Assembly: GCA_012270625.1 (NCBI GenBank) | Contig: JAAXHZ010000033.1 | Span: 1-21,440 of the forward strand | DNA from: Dehalococcoidia bacterium | Lineage (GTDB): Bacteria; Chloroflexota; Dehalococcoidia; SAR202; UBA11138 | Length of the DNA: 21,440 nucleotides | Direction of reading: 5' to 3' | Shown: positions 14,073 to 21,440 of the stretch, in pieces | Position numbering within the stretch: position 1 is the stretch's first letter | Layout: the number at the start of each line of letters is the position of its first letter | Made by a program: the position numbers and the translations under genes | Notes under the pieces: model-generated | The model's database searches: none | The model's input: the letters and a program-made list of their open reading frames with translations, nothing else | Told to the model about the DNA's origin: nothing

Positions 14073-14927
14073 ATGAAAATAGGCGCGCATGTATCCACCG
14101 CAGGAGGTCTTCACACCGCTTTTGGCCGTGCAGCGGACATGGGAGCGGAGACCATCCAGATATTCGCGTCGTCGCCCAGGGCGTGGAAGTTCCGCGACCT
14201 GAAGCCGGACGTTGTCACGAAATTCAAGGATGCTCGTGAAGAGACGGGAATCGGTCCGGTGTTCATCCACGGCAGCTATCTGGTCAACATAGCGGGCGCT
14301 CCCGACTTGGTAGTGAAGTCCGTGGAGTGTCTGATACGTAACATGGAGGTCGGCGCTGAGATCGGCGCCACAGGCGTAGTCTTCCATGCCGGCAGTCACA
14401 AGGGCAGGGGATTCGACGCGGTTATTGGACAGGCCGCCGCCGCTCTGAGCGAGGTGCTTGAGGCCAGTCCGCCGGGGCCGCTGCTCCTGGTAGAGAACAG
14501 CGCTGGCATGGGCGCTCACCTCGGCGCTTCGTTCGAGGAGCTGGGCGAGATGATCTCAGCGGTCGGAAGCGACCGACTCAAGGTGTGTCTCGACACCGAG
14601 CACTGCTTTGCGGCCGGCTACGACATTGCCGACTCGGACGGCGTCGAGGCAGCTATGGACGAGTTCGACAGGCACATCGGACTGGACCGGCTGATCGTGG
14701 TCCATGCCAACGACGCCAAGGTAGAGCTGGGGTCAGGCATCGACCGGCACGACAATATCGGCGACGGACACATCGGCATAGAGGGATTCGAGACCATTAT
14801 GGGCCACGATGCGTTTCGCGACGTGCCGTTCATCCTCGAGGTGCCCGGCCCCGACAAAAAGGGTCCGGACAAGGACAACGTCGATAGGCTGAAGTCGATC
14901 AGAAGCCGACTTCCGATTCCTGTATAG
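14073..14927 (+). CDS. nfo: Deoxyribonuclease IV (AP endonuclease)
   Basis: The ATG at 14073 begins MKIGAHVSTAGGL, the canonical family start, with AGGAGA at 14058-14063; an ATG at 14034 in frame is not preferred. The 284 residues form the TIM barrel of endonuclease IV with the trinuclear zinc ligands in order: VFHAGSHKG (near 103), LLVENSAGMG (near 139), CLDTEHCFAAGYD (near 172), VVHANDAK (near 209), GIDRHDNIGDGHIG (near 222) and FILEVPG (near 251). It cleaves DNA 5' to abasic sites and removes 3' blocking groups in base excision repair. It is a housekeeping gene within the plus-strand run, followed after 14 bases by the VIT1-type transporter. Confidence 0.95.
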   Translation: MKIGAHVSTAGGLHTAFGRAADMGAETIQIFASSPRAWKFRDLKPDVVTKFKDAREETGIGPVFIHGSYLVNIAGAPDLVVKSVECLIRNMEVGAEIGATGVVFHAGSHKGRGFDAVIGQAAAALSEVLEASPPGPLLLVENSAGMGAHLGASFEELGEMISAVGSDRLKVCLDTEHCFAAGYDIADSDGVEAAMDEFDRHIGLDRLIVVHANDAKVELGSGIDRHDNIGDGHIGIEGFETIMGHDAFRDVPFILEVPGPDKKGPDKDNVDRLKSIRSRLPIPV

Positions 14928-14941
14928 TCTGGTGAATCAGT

Positions 14942-15667
14942 ATGGCTGAATCGGATGGAGGGTGGAGCTCGACACTCCTCGATGGCGGTCTTCTTGGTGG
15001 TGGCAACCTTCGGGCCGCGGTGCTGGGCGCGAACGACGGTCTGGTGTCCAACTTCAGTCTCGTAATGGGAGTCGCGGGCGGCGCGAGCGACCCTGTGATA
15101 GTCCTGCTCGCCGGAATTGCGGGGCTGCTGGCAGGGGCGTTTTCCATGGCTGCCGGAGAGTGGATATCGGTGGGCAGCCAAGCCGACGTTTACCGTCACC
15201 TTATACGCCGCGCGTTTGCGGTGTTCCACGAGTCTCCAGCGCGTCACGAGCGGGCGCTGGCCGACATCTACGTGTCCAAAGGGTTGACTGAAGCGGAAGC
15301 GAACGTCGTGGCTCGTCGCATCATGGCGGACCCAGACGTCGCGCTCGATACCATGGCTCGCGAGAGTCTGGGACTCGACCCCGACTCGCTGGGTTCGCCG
15401 TTCGGGGCCGCTGCCAGCTCATTTGTGGCATTTTCGATAGGGGCGATTATCCCCATAGTCCCATACCTGTTGGACTTCGGCTCGATAACACTGACGTTGA
15501 GCGCAGTGTGCAGCGCGGTCGCGCTATTCGTGGTTGGCTCTCTCGTAGCGGCAGGGTCGGGACGGAACGTCTTGTGGGGCGGAGCGCGAATGCTGATCGT
15601 CGGTGGAGCCGCCGCCGCCGTGACATTCGGAATCGGCTCACTGATTGGAGTCGCGATAGTCAGTTGA
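14942..15667 (+). CDS. VIT1/CCC1-family Fe2+/Mn2+ transporter
   Basis: The 241-residue membrane protein begins with a short polar tail, then the family signature NLRAAVLGANDGLVSNFSLV leading into helix 1. Helix 2 ends in FSMAAGEWISVGSQADVYRH. A helical metal-binding cytoplasmic region lies at about residues 90-145. Three more hydrophobic helices follow (FVAFSIGAIIPIVPYLL; LSAVCSAVALFVVGSLVAAG; LIVGGAAAAVTFGIGSLIG). Five transmembrane helices in total is normal for the family. Members move Fe2+ or Mn2+ out of the cytoplasm in exchange for protons. The ATG at 14942 lacks a strong ribosome binding site and is 14 bases after nfo, so translation may depend on coupling. Confidence 0.9.
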   Translation: MAESDGGWSSTLLDGGLLGGGNLRAAVLGANDGLVSNFSLVMGVAGGASDPVIVLLAGIAGLLAGAFSMAAGEWISVGSQADVYRHLIRRAFAVFHESPARHERALADIYVSKGLTEAEANVVARRIMADPDVALDTMARESLGLDPDSLGSPFGAAASSFVAFSIGAIIPIVPYLLDFGSITLTLSAVCSAVALFVVGSLVAAGSGRNVLWGGARMLIVGGAAAAVTFGIGSLIGVAIVS

Positions 15668-15711
15668 CGTACGCCGATTTCGAGGCAGCCTGTCCCTCGG
15701 CTGTGCTTTAG

Positions 15712-16578
15712 ATGATCGTACAGAGCGTCCTGTTCGGACTAGCCTTCGCTATCGGCATCGGCATAGCTGATGTCATTTCCGCGGGTCTGACTCGCAGTCT
15801 CGGCGTGCTTCGGACGGTTTTCCTGCTGCAGCTGCTCGGTGTTGCAGGCATGTCTGTGTTCGCGCTTGTCACGGGCCAGCTGGAGACCCTCGAAGCGAAC
15901 GACATTATCTCGATGGCCGGACTGACAGTGCTTGTAGTGTTCTTCTATCTGGGTTTCTACAAGGCGCTTCAGCTTGGTCCGATTGCGCTTGTTGGGCCAA
16001 TCGTGGCCGCTCACAGCGCGGTAGTAGTTGTGCTGGCGGTCGTGTTCCTGGGCGAGAGAATCAGCCAGTGGCAGGTTGTGGCGATTGGCGCCATCGTTGC
16101 CGGTGTCGTGATGGCCTCGGTAGATGTGAATGCGATCAGGTCCGGACGCACCATGATCGGCCTTGGGGTCATCCTGGCAATCGTAGTCAGTATCGCGGCT
16201 GGATTCTGGCAGTTCGCCATAGCCGCGTTCTCCAAGGAGATTGGATGGTTCGCGCCGGTGTTTCTCACTCGTCTATTCATGGTTGGGATGCTGGCGCCGG
16301 TCGTGGCTGCGCGGCGGGAGTGGCCTTGGCGCGCGCTGAATCGAAAACTTGCCGTCGGTGTTGTGTCGGTCGCGACGCTCGAAACCCTGTCTCTACTGGC
16401 GTTTACACGAGGTTCAGAGATCGGAGTCGTCTCGATAGTCGCTGCCGCATCGACCGCTTATCCGGTCATCCCTATCATCGGCGGCATCGTCCTGTTCAAG
16501 GAGCGTCTGTCTGCCATACAGTTCGCTGGGCTGTTCATCGTGTCATTGGGGCTGTTGGGTCTGACCCTGTTACCATAG
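15712..16578 (+). CDS. EamA/DMT-superfamily transporter
   Basis: The 288 residues form ten hydrophobic helices as two five-helix EamA repeats. Repeat 1 ends near residue 140 (VVAIGAIVAGVVMASVDVN) and repeat 2 ends at the C-terminus (QFAGLFIVSLGLLGLTLLP). Typical EamA phrases are GPIVAAHSAVVVVLAVVFLGERI and its repeat in the second half, STAYPVIPIIGGIVLFKERL. Drug/metabolite exporters of this kind move amino acids or other small metabolites across the inner membrane. It follows the VIT1 gene after 44 bases on the same strand. The substrate is unknown. Confidence 0.85.
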   Translation: MIVQSVLFGLAFAIGIGIADVISAGLTRSLGVLRTVFLLQLLGVAGMSVFALVTGQLETLEANDIISMAGLTVLVVFFYLGFYKALQLGPIALVGPIVAAHSAVVVVLAVVFLGERISQWQVVAIGAIVAGVVMASVDVNAIRSGRTMIGLGVILAIVVSIAAGFWQFAIAAFSKEIGWFAPVFLTRLFMVGMLAPVVAARREWPWRALNRKLAVGVVSVATLETLSLLAFTRGSEIGVVSIVAAASTAYPVIPIIGGIVLFKERLSAIQFAGLFIVSLGLLGLTLLP

Positions 16579-16609
16579 AGGCGCATTTAGTCAGTGACCC
16601 TCGCTTGTC

Positions 16610-16665
16610 ATTCTGGCGTAGAGCAGAATACAGGGTGTCTGGATCCATTTCCTGACATCGGAAAT
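16610..16665. repeat. Degenerate REP-like double hairpin
   Basis: Two short inverted repeats lie in tandem: ATTCTG/CAGAAT (16610-16615 and 16624-16629) and ATTTCC/GGAAAT (16647-16652 and 16660-16665), separated by CAGGGTGTCTGGATCC. The layout matches the widespread intergenic elements of the form GTCATTC...GAAT-CCAGGG-TCTGG...GGAATGAC, with some mutated positions. Only this copy is in the window. Confidence 0.4.
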
Positions 16666-16685
16666 CGTACCAGAAGGAGATAGAT

Positions 16686-17441
16686 ATGGGATTGAAGGAC
16701 AGCGTCTGCATCATCACGGGCGGCGGTAGCGGTATCGGACGGGCAACTGGACTCATGATGGCTGAGGAAGGCGCCGTGGTTATCGCGGTCGGACGTACCG
16801 CGTCCAAGGTCGAGGCCGTGCGGGACGAGATCGTGAGCGCGGGTGGTACTGCTCAGGCCTATGGAGCGGACGTCGGCGAAAAAGGCGAAGTCAGCGCGAT
16901 GGTCGATGAGGTGCTCGACAGGTACGGCAAGGTGGATGTGCTGGTCAACAACGCTGGCCACAGCTCGCCTCGCAGAATGCTGCTGACGACGACACCCGAC
17001 GATCTGCGCAGCGTTTACGACAGCAATCTCGTCGGATCGGTGTTCTGTACCCAGGCTGTTGTGCCGTCGATGGTTGACGCCGGGCAGGGCACGATCATAA
17101 ACGTGTCGTCCATGGCAGGCGTCAATGCGAGTCCGCTGGCCGGGATGAGCTACAGCGCGGCGAAGGCTGCCGTCATCAACTTCACGGCCTTTATAAACAC
17201 TGAGTACCGGAACACTGGCATCCGCGCGAGCGTCGTCATTCCTGGCGAGGTCGATACACCTATTCTGGACGGACGGCCCGTAGTACCCGACTCCGACGCG
17301 CGCTCTACGATGGTCACAGCCGAGGACACGGCGGAGGCTATCACCCTGATTGCGCGTCTGCCTCAGCGCGCCGCCATCCCCGAGCTGATAATCCGGCCCA
17401 CGTGGCTTCGAGACACCAGCTCAGAGATAAACATCGCCTGA
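16686..17441 (+). CDS. Short-chain dehydrogenase/reductase
   Basis: The ATG at 16686 is preceded by AGAAGGAGA at good spacing. The 251-residue protein has a complete classical SDR set: cofactor loop TGGGSGIG (11-18), NNAG (88-91), N114, serine in NVSS (141-142), and Y156/K160 in YSAAK. The glycine pattern and the absence of an acidic residue right after strand 2 (VIAVGRTASK) suggest NADP(H) preference. It most likely oxidises or reduces a small alcohol or ketone in the cytoplasm. It is separated from the EamA gene by 107 bases holding the REP-like element, so it may have its own promoter. The substrate is unknown. Confidence 0.9.
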   Translation: MGLKDSVCIITGGGSGIGRATGLMMAEEGAVVIAVGRTASKVEAVRDEIVSAGGTAQAYGADVGEKGEVSAMVDEVLDRYGKVDVLVNNAGHSSPRRMLLTTTPDDLRSVYDSNLVGSVFCTQAVVPSMVDAGQGTIINVSSMAGVNASPLAGMSYSAAKAAVINFTAFINTEYRNTGIRASVVIPGEVDTPILDGRPVVPDSDARSTMVTAEDTAEAITLIARLPQRAAIPELIIRPTWLRDTSSEINIA

Positions 17442-17508
17442 CCGTCAGATCGATTACACGATCGCGTCTTGCCCGACGAGTGTCCCTGCCATTTCTCGGT
17501 CACCGGCG

Positions 17509-17557
17509 GACAGCGCGACCGTAGTGTAGTCTCCGTGCCTGTCGAGGATGCGCTGTC
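17509..17557. terminator. Inverted repeat between convergent SDR and Ldh2 genes
   Basis: GACAGCGC (17509-17516) and GCGCTGTC (17550-17557) are perfect 8-bp complements around a 33-base loop, located between two convergent stop codons. It may act as a two-way terminator. The long loop and the lack of a T run keep confidence low. Confidence 0.3.
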
Positions 17558-17566
17558 GAGCGCCTG

Positions 17567-18619
17567 CTACTCCATCCCCAGCTGCTCGACGACGCCGTAC
17601 TCGTCCGCCAGCTCGCGCAGGCGCTCCCAGGTGGCGTCCTCCACAAAGATGCCCTCCGCCAGGAGCTGCTGCTCGCGCTTGTGCTCCAGCTCGCCAGGGT
17701 AGAACACCTCTGTGAATCCTGACGCCGGCTCAGAACTCTTCAGGTACTGGGCGAACTCGGTCACTTCCGCTTTGAACTCGTCCGCGTCCCTGAACGCCCC
17801 GACGTCGAACACGGCCATGAAACAGCCATCGTTGTGACGGCCAGACGGATCGTGACCGAATCCAAGTCCGGTGAGAATGCCGGACAGGATCTCTACCATC
17901 ACCGACAGTCCGTAGCCCTTGTGTCCTTCCGGTCCTCCTAGAGGCAGCACCGCGCCTCCGTTGCGAAGATCGTTGGGGTCAGTGGATGGGTTGCCGTCCT
18001 TGTCCAGTATCCAGCCCTCCGGCACCGCCGCGCCCCTGGCCACGGCTACGCCGAGCTTGCCGGCGGCGACCGCGCTGGTCGCCATGTCGATGAACATAGT
18101 CCCTTCGAGGTTGGATGGCATCGCGATACAGATCGGGTTGGTACCCAGACGCGGCTCTCTCCCGCCGAATGGGACGACCGACTTCGACGAGCGGCCTGAG
18201 TCGGCTGTCATCATGCCGATCATGCCCTGTTTCGCCGCCATGATGGGATAGTCGGCGACTCGGCCCACGTGACTCTGCCTGAACACTGTCGCGGCGGCGA
18301 CACCACCCTGCTTCGCCTTTTCGATTGTCATCCGCATCAGGCGCTCGGACACAACGTACCCAAACCCCCAGTGGCCGTCCACAACAGTGGTGGTGGGAGT
18401 GTCCTTCAGTATCTCGAACTCTGCCCCTGGAACGATGTGCCCTCGCTTGACCCTGTCGATGTACGTTGGAATCTGGATGATGCCGTGCGAGTCGTGTCCG
18501 GCCAGGTTTGCGCCGACCGAATGGCGTGAGATGATCTCGGCTTCCTCTTCGCTTGCTCCACTGCCCTTGAGCAGCTCGGCTGCTATGTTGGTCAATCGGT
18601 CTGCATCGACTGTCGGCAT
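17567..18619 (-). CDS. Ldh2/malate-lactate dehydrogenase family oxidoreductase
   Basis: The 350-residue protein belongs to the NAD(P)-dependent 2-hydroxy-acid dehydrogenases of the Ldh2/YlbC type, a fold unrelated to ordinary lactate dehydrogenase. Signatures include NLAGHDSHGIIQIPTYI with the catalytic His, VFRQSHVGRVADYP, PFGGREPRLGTNP, MFIDMATSAVAAGK and GGPEGHKGYGLSVMVEIL. Members oxidise malate, L-lactate, sulfolactate or ureidoglycolate, or reduce 2,3-diketogulonate. The ATG at 18619 follows GGGAG at 7 bases and lies 11 bases after the lactonase stop. As last gene of the deoxysugar operon it could oxidise L-lactate released at the end of oxidative fucose breakdown, or a 2-hydroxy-acid intermediate. 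That assignment is inference. Confidence 0.9.
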   Translation of the reverse strand: MPTVDADRLTNIAAELLKGSGASEEEAEIISRHSVGANLAGHDSHGIIQIPTYIDRVKRGHIVPGAEFEILKDTPTTTVVDGHWGFGYVVSERLMRMTIEKAKQGGVAAATVFRQSHVGRVADYPIMAAKQGMIGMMTADSGRSSKSVVPFGGREPRLGTNPICIAMPSNLEGTMFIDMATSAVAAGKLGVAVARGAAVPEGWILDKDGNPSTDPNDLRNGGAVLPLGGPEGHKGYGLSVMVEILSGILTGLGFGHDPSGRHNDGCFMAVFDVGAFRDADEFKAEVTEFAQYLKSSEPASGFTEVFYPGELEHKREQQLLAEGIFVEDATWERLRELADEYGVVEQLGME

Positions 18620-18630
18620 GTCGTATCTCC

Positions 18631-19473
18631 CTATAGCCTGTAGAATCGCTTTGCGTTACCGCCGAGGAATGCGTCTCGCTCCTTATCAGTCATGGCCCCC
18701 AGGGCTTCCAGTGCGGCATCGAAGACCCGGCCGTAGGACGAAGCCAGCAGACACACCGGCCAGTCGCTGCCGAACATCAGTCTGTCCATCCCGAACTGCT
18801 CCCTGACGTGAGCGACGTAGGGTCTCAGGTCTTCGACCCTCCAACCGGTGTGGTCCGCTTCAGTGACCATGCCTGAGACCTTACAGTACACTCCTGGAAT
18901 ACTCGCGATCGCCGTCATATCGGCGGCCCAAGGCTCCATGATGCCGTCAGCTATCAGGGGCTTGGCTATATGATCGATGACCATTCTGAGCTCCGGCGCT
19001 CGCTCCGCAACCGTCGGCACGTGCTTCATGTGTCGTGGTCTGACCAGCATGTCGTATGCCAGCCCGCGATTGGCGATCTCCTTCAGCCCACGGACGGTAT
19101 CTTCGGCGACAAGCCAGTCGTCGTCCGGGTCATCCTCTACCTGGTGGCGTATACCTACAAGCGCTCCACCGTCCATTAGCGCGTCGAGATCATCCCCGAC
19201 GGTCGGCGACTGAACGTCCACCCACGCGACCACACCAGCGACGAAGTCGGTGCGTTTCGCGATGTCCAGAAGGAACCTGGCCTCGTCAAGTGACTGATGG
19301 GCTTGGACGATCACGGTCCGTCCGATCCCGACGGCCTCGATCTCAGGCCTGAGATCGTCCGGGAGGTAGTCCTTTCTTACAATGCTTGGACCCGGCGGCA
19401 TCCACGGGTAATCGAGCAGGGACAAGTCCCAGAAGTGGTGATGGCTGTCGATGGTTTCTAAGGCTGGGCGCAA
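18631..19473 (-). CDS. Amidohydrolase-family lactonase, L-fuconolactonase-like
   Basis: The 280-residue TIM-barrel protein opens with IDSHHHFWDLSLLDYPWM, the hallmark of the fuconolactonase/2-pyrone-4,6-dicarboxylate lactonase group. It continues with RTVIVQAHQS, RMVIDHIAKP, GVYCKVSGM, and LMFGSDWPVC with the catalytic Asp. The C-terminal GGNAKRFYRL is the normal end motif. The start TTG at 19473 is four bases after the mutarotase stop, so translation is probably coupled. The expected reaction is hydrolysis of a sugar lactone such as L-fucono- or L-rhamnono-lactone to the acid. Its partners in the operon (mutarotase, aldose dehydrogenase, SDR) support that reading. The sugar itself is inferred. 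Confidence 0.87.
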   Translation of the reverse strand: MRPALETIDSHHHFWDLSLLDYPWMPPGPSIVRKDYLPDDLRPEIEAVGIGRTVIVQAHQSLDEARFLLDIAKRTDFVAGVVAWVDVQSPTVGDDLDALMDGGALVGIRHQVEDDPDDDWLVAEDTVRGLKEIANRGLAYDMLVRPRHMKHVPTVAERAPELRMVIDHIAKPLIADGIMEPWAADMTAIASIPGVYCKVSGMVTEADHTGWRVEDLRPYVAHVREQFGMDRLMFGSDWPVCLLASSYGRVFDAALEALGAMTDKERDAFLGGNAKRFYRL

Positions 19474-19477
19474 TTGA

Positions 19478-19819
19478 CTAGAACCAGTCGATGTCGAACG
19501 CTTCTTCCATAGCGGCCCACCACTCTCCGTCCATTGCGCCCGGTACCTGGACCTGGAACCCGCGCATCAGCTCGTCCCACTCACGAGCGCGCGTCGAGGA
19601 CTCTGTGTATGCCTGAAAGTCCCTCGCGGGATCGAAGCTGTCCTCAGTCTCCAGGTACATGAACATTCTGGCGTCCTTGAGGAAGATCTTCATCTTCGTG
19701 ATGCCGACCGATCTCAGACCTGAAATCACCTCAGGCCATACCTGCCGGTGATAACGCTTGTACTCAGCGATGACCTCGGGATCATCCCGAAGATCGAGCG
19801 CCATTGCGAACGATTTCAA
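19478..19819 (-). CDS. L-rhamnose mutarotase-family protein
   Basis: I start this gene at TTG 19819 because GGAG lies 6 bases upstream. The resulting MKSFAMALDLRDDPEVI matches the family N-terminus better than the ATG at 19804. The 113-residue protein has the RhaM ferredoxin-like fold signature: EYKRYHRQVWPEV with the catalytic Tyr (Y20) and His (H24), ARMFMYLETED, and a C-terminal WWAAMEEAFDI. Members interconvert alpha and beta anomers of L-rhamnose or L-fucose, supplying the anomer a dehydrogenase needs. The upstream aldo/keto reductase ends 22 bases before, and the lactonase begins 4 bases after. This fits an oxidative deoxyhexose operon. Confidence 0.87.
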   Translation of the reverse strand: MKSFAMALDLRDDPEVIAEYKRYHRQVWPEVISGLRSVGITKMKIFLKDARMFMYLETEDSFDPARDFQAYTESSTRAREWDELMRGFQVQVPGAMDGEWWAAMEEAFDIDWF

Positions 19820-19841
19820 CGAGAACTCCGAAATGCGTCTA

Positions 19842-20831
19842 TTATGAAGGTGTCGGCGCCTCCGCTGGAATGAGACCTTCATACTTGAGATCCGACCAGA
19901 GACCGGCTGGTATCGCGTACCCGGCCATGCTGATGTTCTCCTCGACCTCGGCCGGTGTGCGCGGGCCTGGAATCGTCGCGGCCACCGCGGGATGGGCCAG
20001 ACCGAACTGGAGCGCGGCAGCCTTGAGCGGAACGTCGTGTCTGTCGCACACTGCCTTGATACGCTTGGCAGTCTCCAGGACTTCCGGCGGCGTGCGCTGG
20101 TAGAAATACGTAGTGTCAGGCCCCAGATCCGACGCCAGCACGCCGCTGTTGTAGGGCCCTCCCAAGATCACGCTGATCTGCTTGGACTCGCAAAGGGGCA
20201 GCAGCTCGTCGAGGCCGGAGTGGTCCAGCAGCGTGTAACGGCCCGCGAGCAGGAAGCAATCGAAGTCGCCCTCACGCGCAAATCGCGCGGGCATCTCCCA
20301 CTGGTTCATCCCCGCGCCGATAGCGCCGACCACGCCCTGCGAACGAAGGTCGGCGAGGGCAGGGTAGGCTTCACCGATTGCCTGCTCCCAGTGGTCGTCA
20401 GGATCGTGTATCAGCGCGATGTCCAGCCGGTCCAGGCCGAGCCGCTCGATGCTCTCTTCGATTGATCGAAGAACGCCGTCGCGGCTGAAGTCGAACACCA
20501 CGTCATACGGAGGCGTCTCGACGTAGATGTCGTCTTCGTCCGATGCCGCATCGTTTGGATTCAGAACCCGGCCAACCTTGGAGGACAGCGCATAGCTGTC
20601 GCGGTCGAAGCCGCCAAGACCCTCCCCATAGAACCGCTCGCTCTTGCCGCGTCCATAGAGCGGAGCGGTGTCGAAGAACCTGATTCCGAGCTCGTAGCCC
20701 CGTCTGACCGTATCCACGGCCGTCTGAGCGCCAACGGGAGTGAACAGACCGCCCATCGGCGCGCCACCAAGACCCAGCCTGGTGACCTGTACGTCGGTTG
20801 TGCCTATCGGCCTGAGTTCGAGAGGGTCCAT
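19842..20831 (-). CDS. Aldo/keto reductase, L-fucose/D-threo-aldose 1-dehydrogenase-like
   Basis: The 329-residue (alpha/beta)8 barrel contains the aldo/keto reductase tetrad: D54 and Y59 in FFDTAPLYG, K85 in LSSKVGR and H142 in ALIHDPDD. The sequence after the tyrosine (GRGKSERFYGEGL) and the overall length match the group of D-threo-aldose 1-dehydrogenases, which oxidise L-fucose, L-galactose or related sugars at C1 with NAD(P)+ to the lactone. The ATG at 20831 lies 12 bases after the SDR stop, with only a weak ribosome binding site, suggesting coupling. Next to a mutarotase and a sugar lactonase it very likely performs the first oxidation of the pathway. The true sugar could be L-fucose or L-rhamnose. 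Confidence 0.88.
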   Translation of the reverse strand: MDPLELRPIGTTDVQVTRLGLGGAPMGGLFTPVGAQTAVDTVRRGYELGIRFFDTAPLYGRGKSERFYGEGLGGFDRDSYALSSKVGRVLNPNDAASDEDDIYVETPPYDVVFDFSRDGVLRSIEESIERLGLDRLDIALIHDPDDHWEQAIGEAYPALADLRSQGVVGAIGAGMNQWEMPARFAREGDFDCFLLAGRYTLLDHSGLDELLPLCESKQISVILGGPYNSGVLASDLGPDTTYFYQRTPPEVLETAKRIKAVCDRHDVPLKAAALQFGLAHPAVAATIPGPRTPAEVEENISMAGYAIPAGLWSDLKYEGLIPAEAPTPS

Positions 20832-20843
20832 CAGCGCACCGAA

Positions 20844-21440
20844 TTACTGTCTCGGCGCCTGGCGCGGAGCGGGATTGACCATGTCCATGCCAAGGGTTCC
20901 GGGGAACATCGCCGCGATCTCCTCGACTGTCCAGCGGCCGCTCTTGTTGAGAGTGCGCGCCGGCTCCGGGTTGTTCATCAGCGAGATCTCGCCGCCGGTG
21001 ACGTGGAAGATGTAGCCATTGACGTCTTTGGCTTCGTCGGATGCGAGCCAGGTTACGAACGGGGCGATGTCATCAGGCTCACGTCTGAGCTCCAGCGCCC
21101 TGGCTGCCGACGCGCCTTGGATTCCAGAGGCCGCCCTGATCTGCCGCGCCGAGTCAGGCACGGTGGCCGTCATCCGCGAGTTCGCTCCTGGCGAGATGCC
21201 GTTGACTCTCGCGCCGTAGCGTCCCATGTCCCTGGCCACTGCGCGCGTGAAGCCGGCGATGCCGTCCTTGGCGGCGCCGTAGTTGGACTGTCCTGAGTTT
21301 CCGTACAGGCCGGACGTCGATGAGAAGGTGATGATGCACCCGCTCCGCTGCTGCCTGAACAGAATGCACGCGAACTTCGAGACCGTGAACGTCCCCTTGA
21401 GGTGGACAGCAATCACGTCGTCCCACTCCTGCTCGGTCAT
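20844..21440 (-). CDS. Short-chain dehydrogenase (5' partial)
   Basis: The gene runs off the right edge, so the cofactor-binding N-terminal half is missing. The last codon at 21440 happens to be ATG but is internal. The visible 198 residues contain the catalytic serine in ITFSSTSGLYG, the Y/K pair in YGAAKDGIAGF and the usual RVNGISPGA segment. The C-terminus is longer than in simple SDRs (EPARTLNKSGRWTVEEIAAM) and recalls SDR domains of the 17-beta-HSD4/MaoC-associated type. In the deoxysugar operon it could be the 2-keto-3-deoxy-L-fuconate 4-dehydrogenase, though the C-terminal type leaves other alcohol substrates possible. It is the first visible gene of the minus-strand operon. Confidence 0.85.
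   Translation of the reverse strand: MTEQEWDDVIAVHLKGTFTVSKFACILFRQQRSGCIITFSSTSGLYGNSGQSNYGAAKDGIAGFTRAVARDMGRYGARVNGISPGANSRMTATVPDSARQIRAASGIQGASAARALELRREPDDIAPFVTWLASDEAKDVNGYIFHVTGGEISLMNNPEPARTLNKSGRWTVEEIAAMFPGTLGMDMVNPAPRQAPRQ

Noticed and set aside
15508..15711. 67-residue frame ending just before the EamA gene
   Set aside because: Mostly overlaps the VIT1-type gene in another frame and shows arginine-rich shadow composition.
1..21440. CRISPR arrays, tRNA or rRNA genes, insertion sequences
   Set aside because: No regularly spaced direct repeats, no cloverleaf or rRNA-like segment, and no transposase motif were recognised on either strand.

Overview
This window is bacterial, moderately GC-rich and densely coded, with about 22 protein genes, no gap over about 220 bases, and no RNA gene, insertion sequence or CRISPR array that I can see. 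The gene content suggests a free-living, probably marine heterotroph of the Chloroflexota, most like the SAR202 group. The reasons are two flavin/F420 luciferase-like monooxygenases, several short-chain dehydrogenases, two ThDP-dependent enzymes, a metal-dependent hydrolase and a deoxysugar oxidation operon. The taxonomic call is inference from gene content only.

Layout. (1) 1-5829, plus strand: a ThDP enzyme cut by the left edge, an NHL beta-propeller protein with its own good promoter, a 50-residue membrane microprotein, a second ThDP enzyme, a strong hairpin and an MFS transporter. (2) 5807-7404, minus strand: an SDR and a TIM-barrel amidohydrolase in a coupled operon, driven from a divergent promoter region at 7438-7476. 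(3) 7586-9020: an alpha/beta hydrolase facing a MazEF-type toxin-antitoxin pair. (4) 9241-11258: an F420-type LLM oxidoreductase and an MDR dehydrogenase, closed by a clear hairpin. (5) 11305-11946, minus strand: a DsbA-family protein. (6) 12133-17441, plus strand: an LLM monooxygenase, methyltransferase, endonuclease IV, VIT1/CCC1 metal transporter, EamA transporter and SDR. (7) 21440-17567, minus strand: SDR (cut by the right edge), aldo/keto reductase, L-rhamnose-type mutarotase, fuconolactonase-like hydrolase and Ldh2-family dehydrogenase. Region 7 reads as an oxidative L-fucose/L-rhamnose catabolic operon.

The most notable feature is the DsbA-family gene. Its reading frame starts at an ATG with an ideal ribosome binding site (11946). 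It carries an in-frame TGA exactly where the family's catalytic cysteine belongs (A-[TGA]-P-W-V-Y). That TGA is followed 21 nt later by the apical loop of a hairpin (CAGCC-GUGU-GGCUG) with the geometry of a bacterial SECIS element. The predicted full-length product has no cysteine, so selenocysteine would be its only reactive chalcogen residue. A standard gene call would start at a GTG inside the SECIS loop and lose the active site.

Limits: no database search, folding program or codon statistics were run. Substrates of the oxidoreductases, ThDP enzymes and transporters cannot be fixed from sequence alone.
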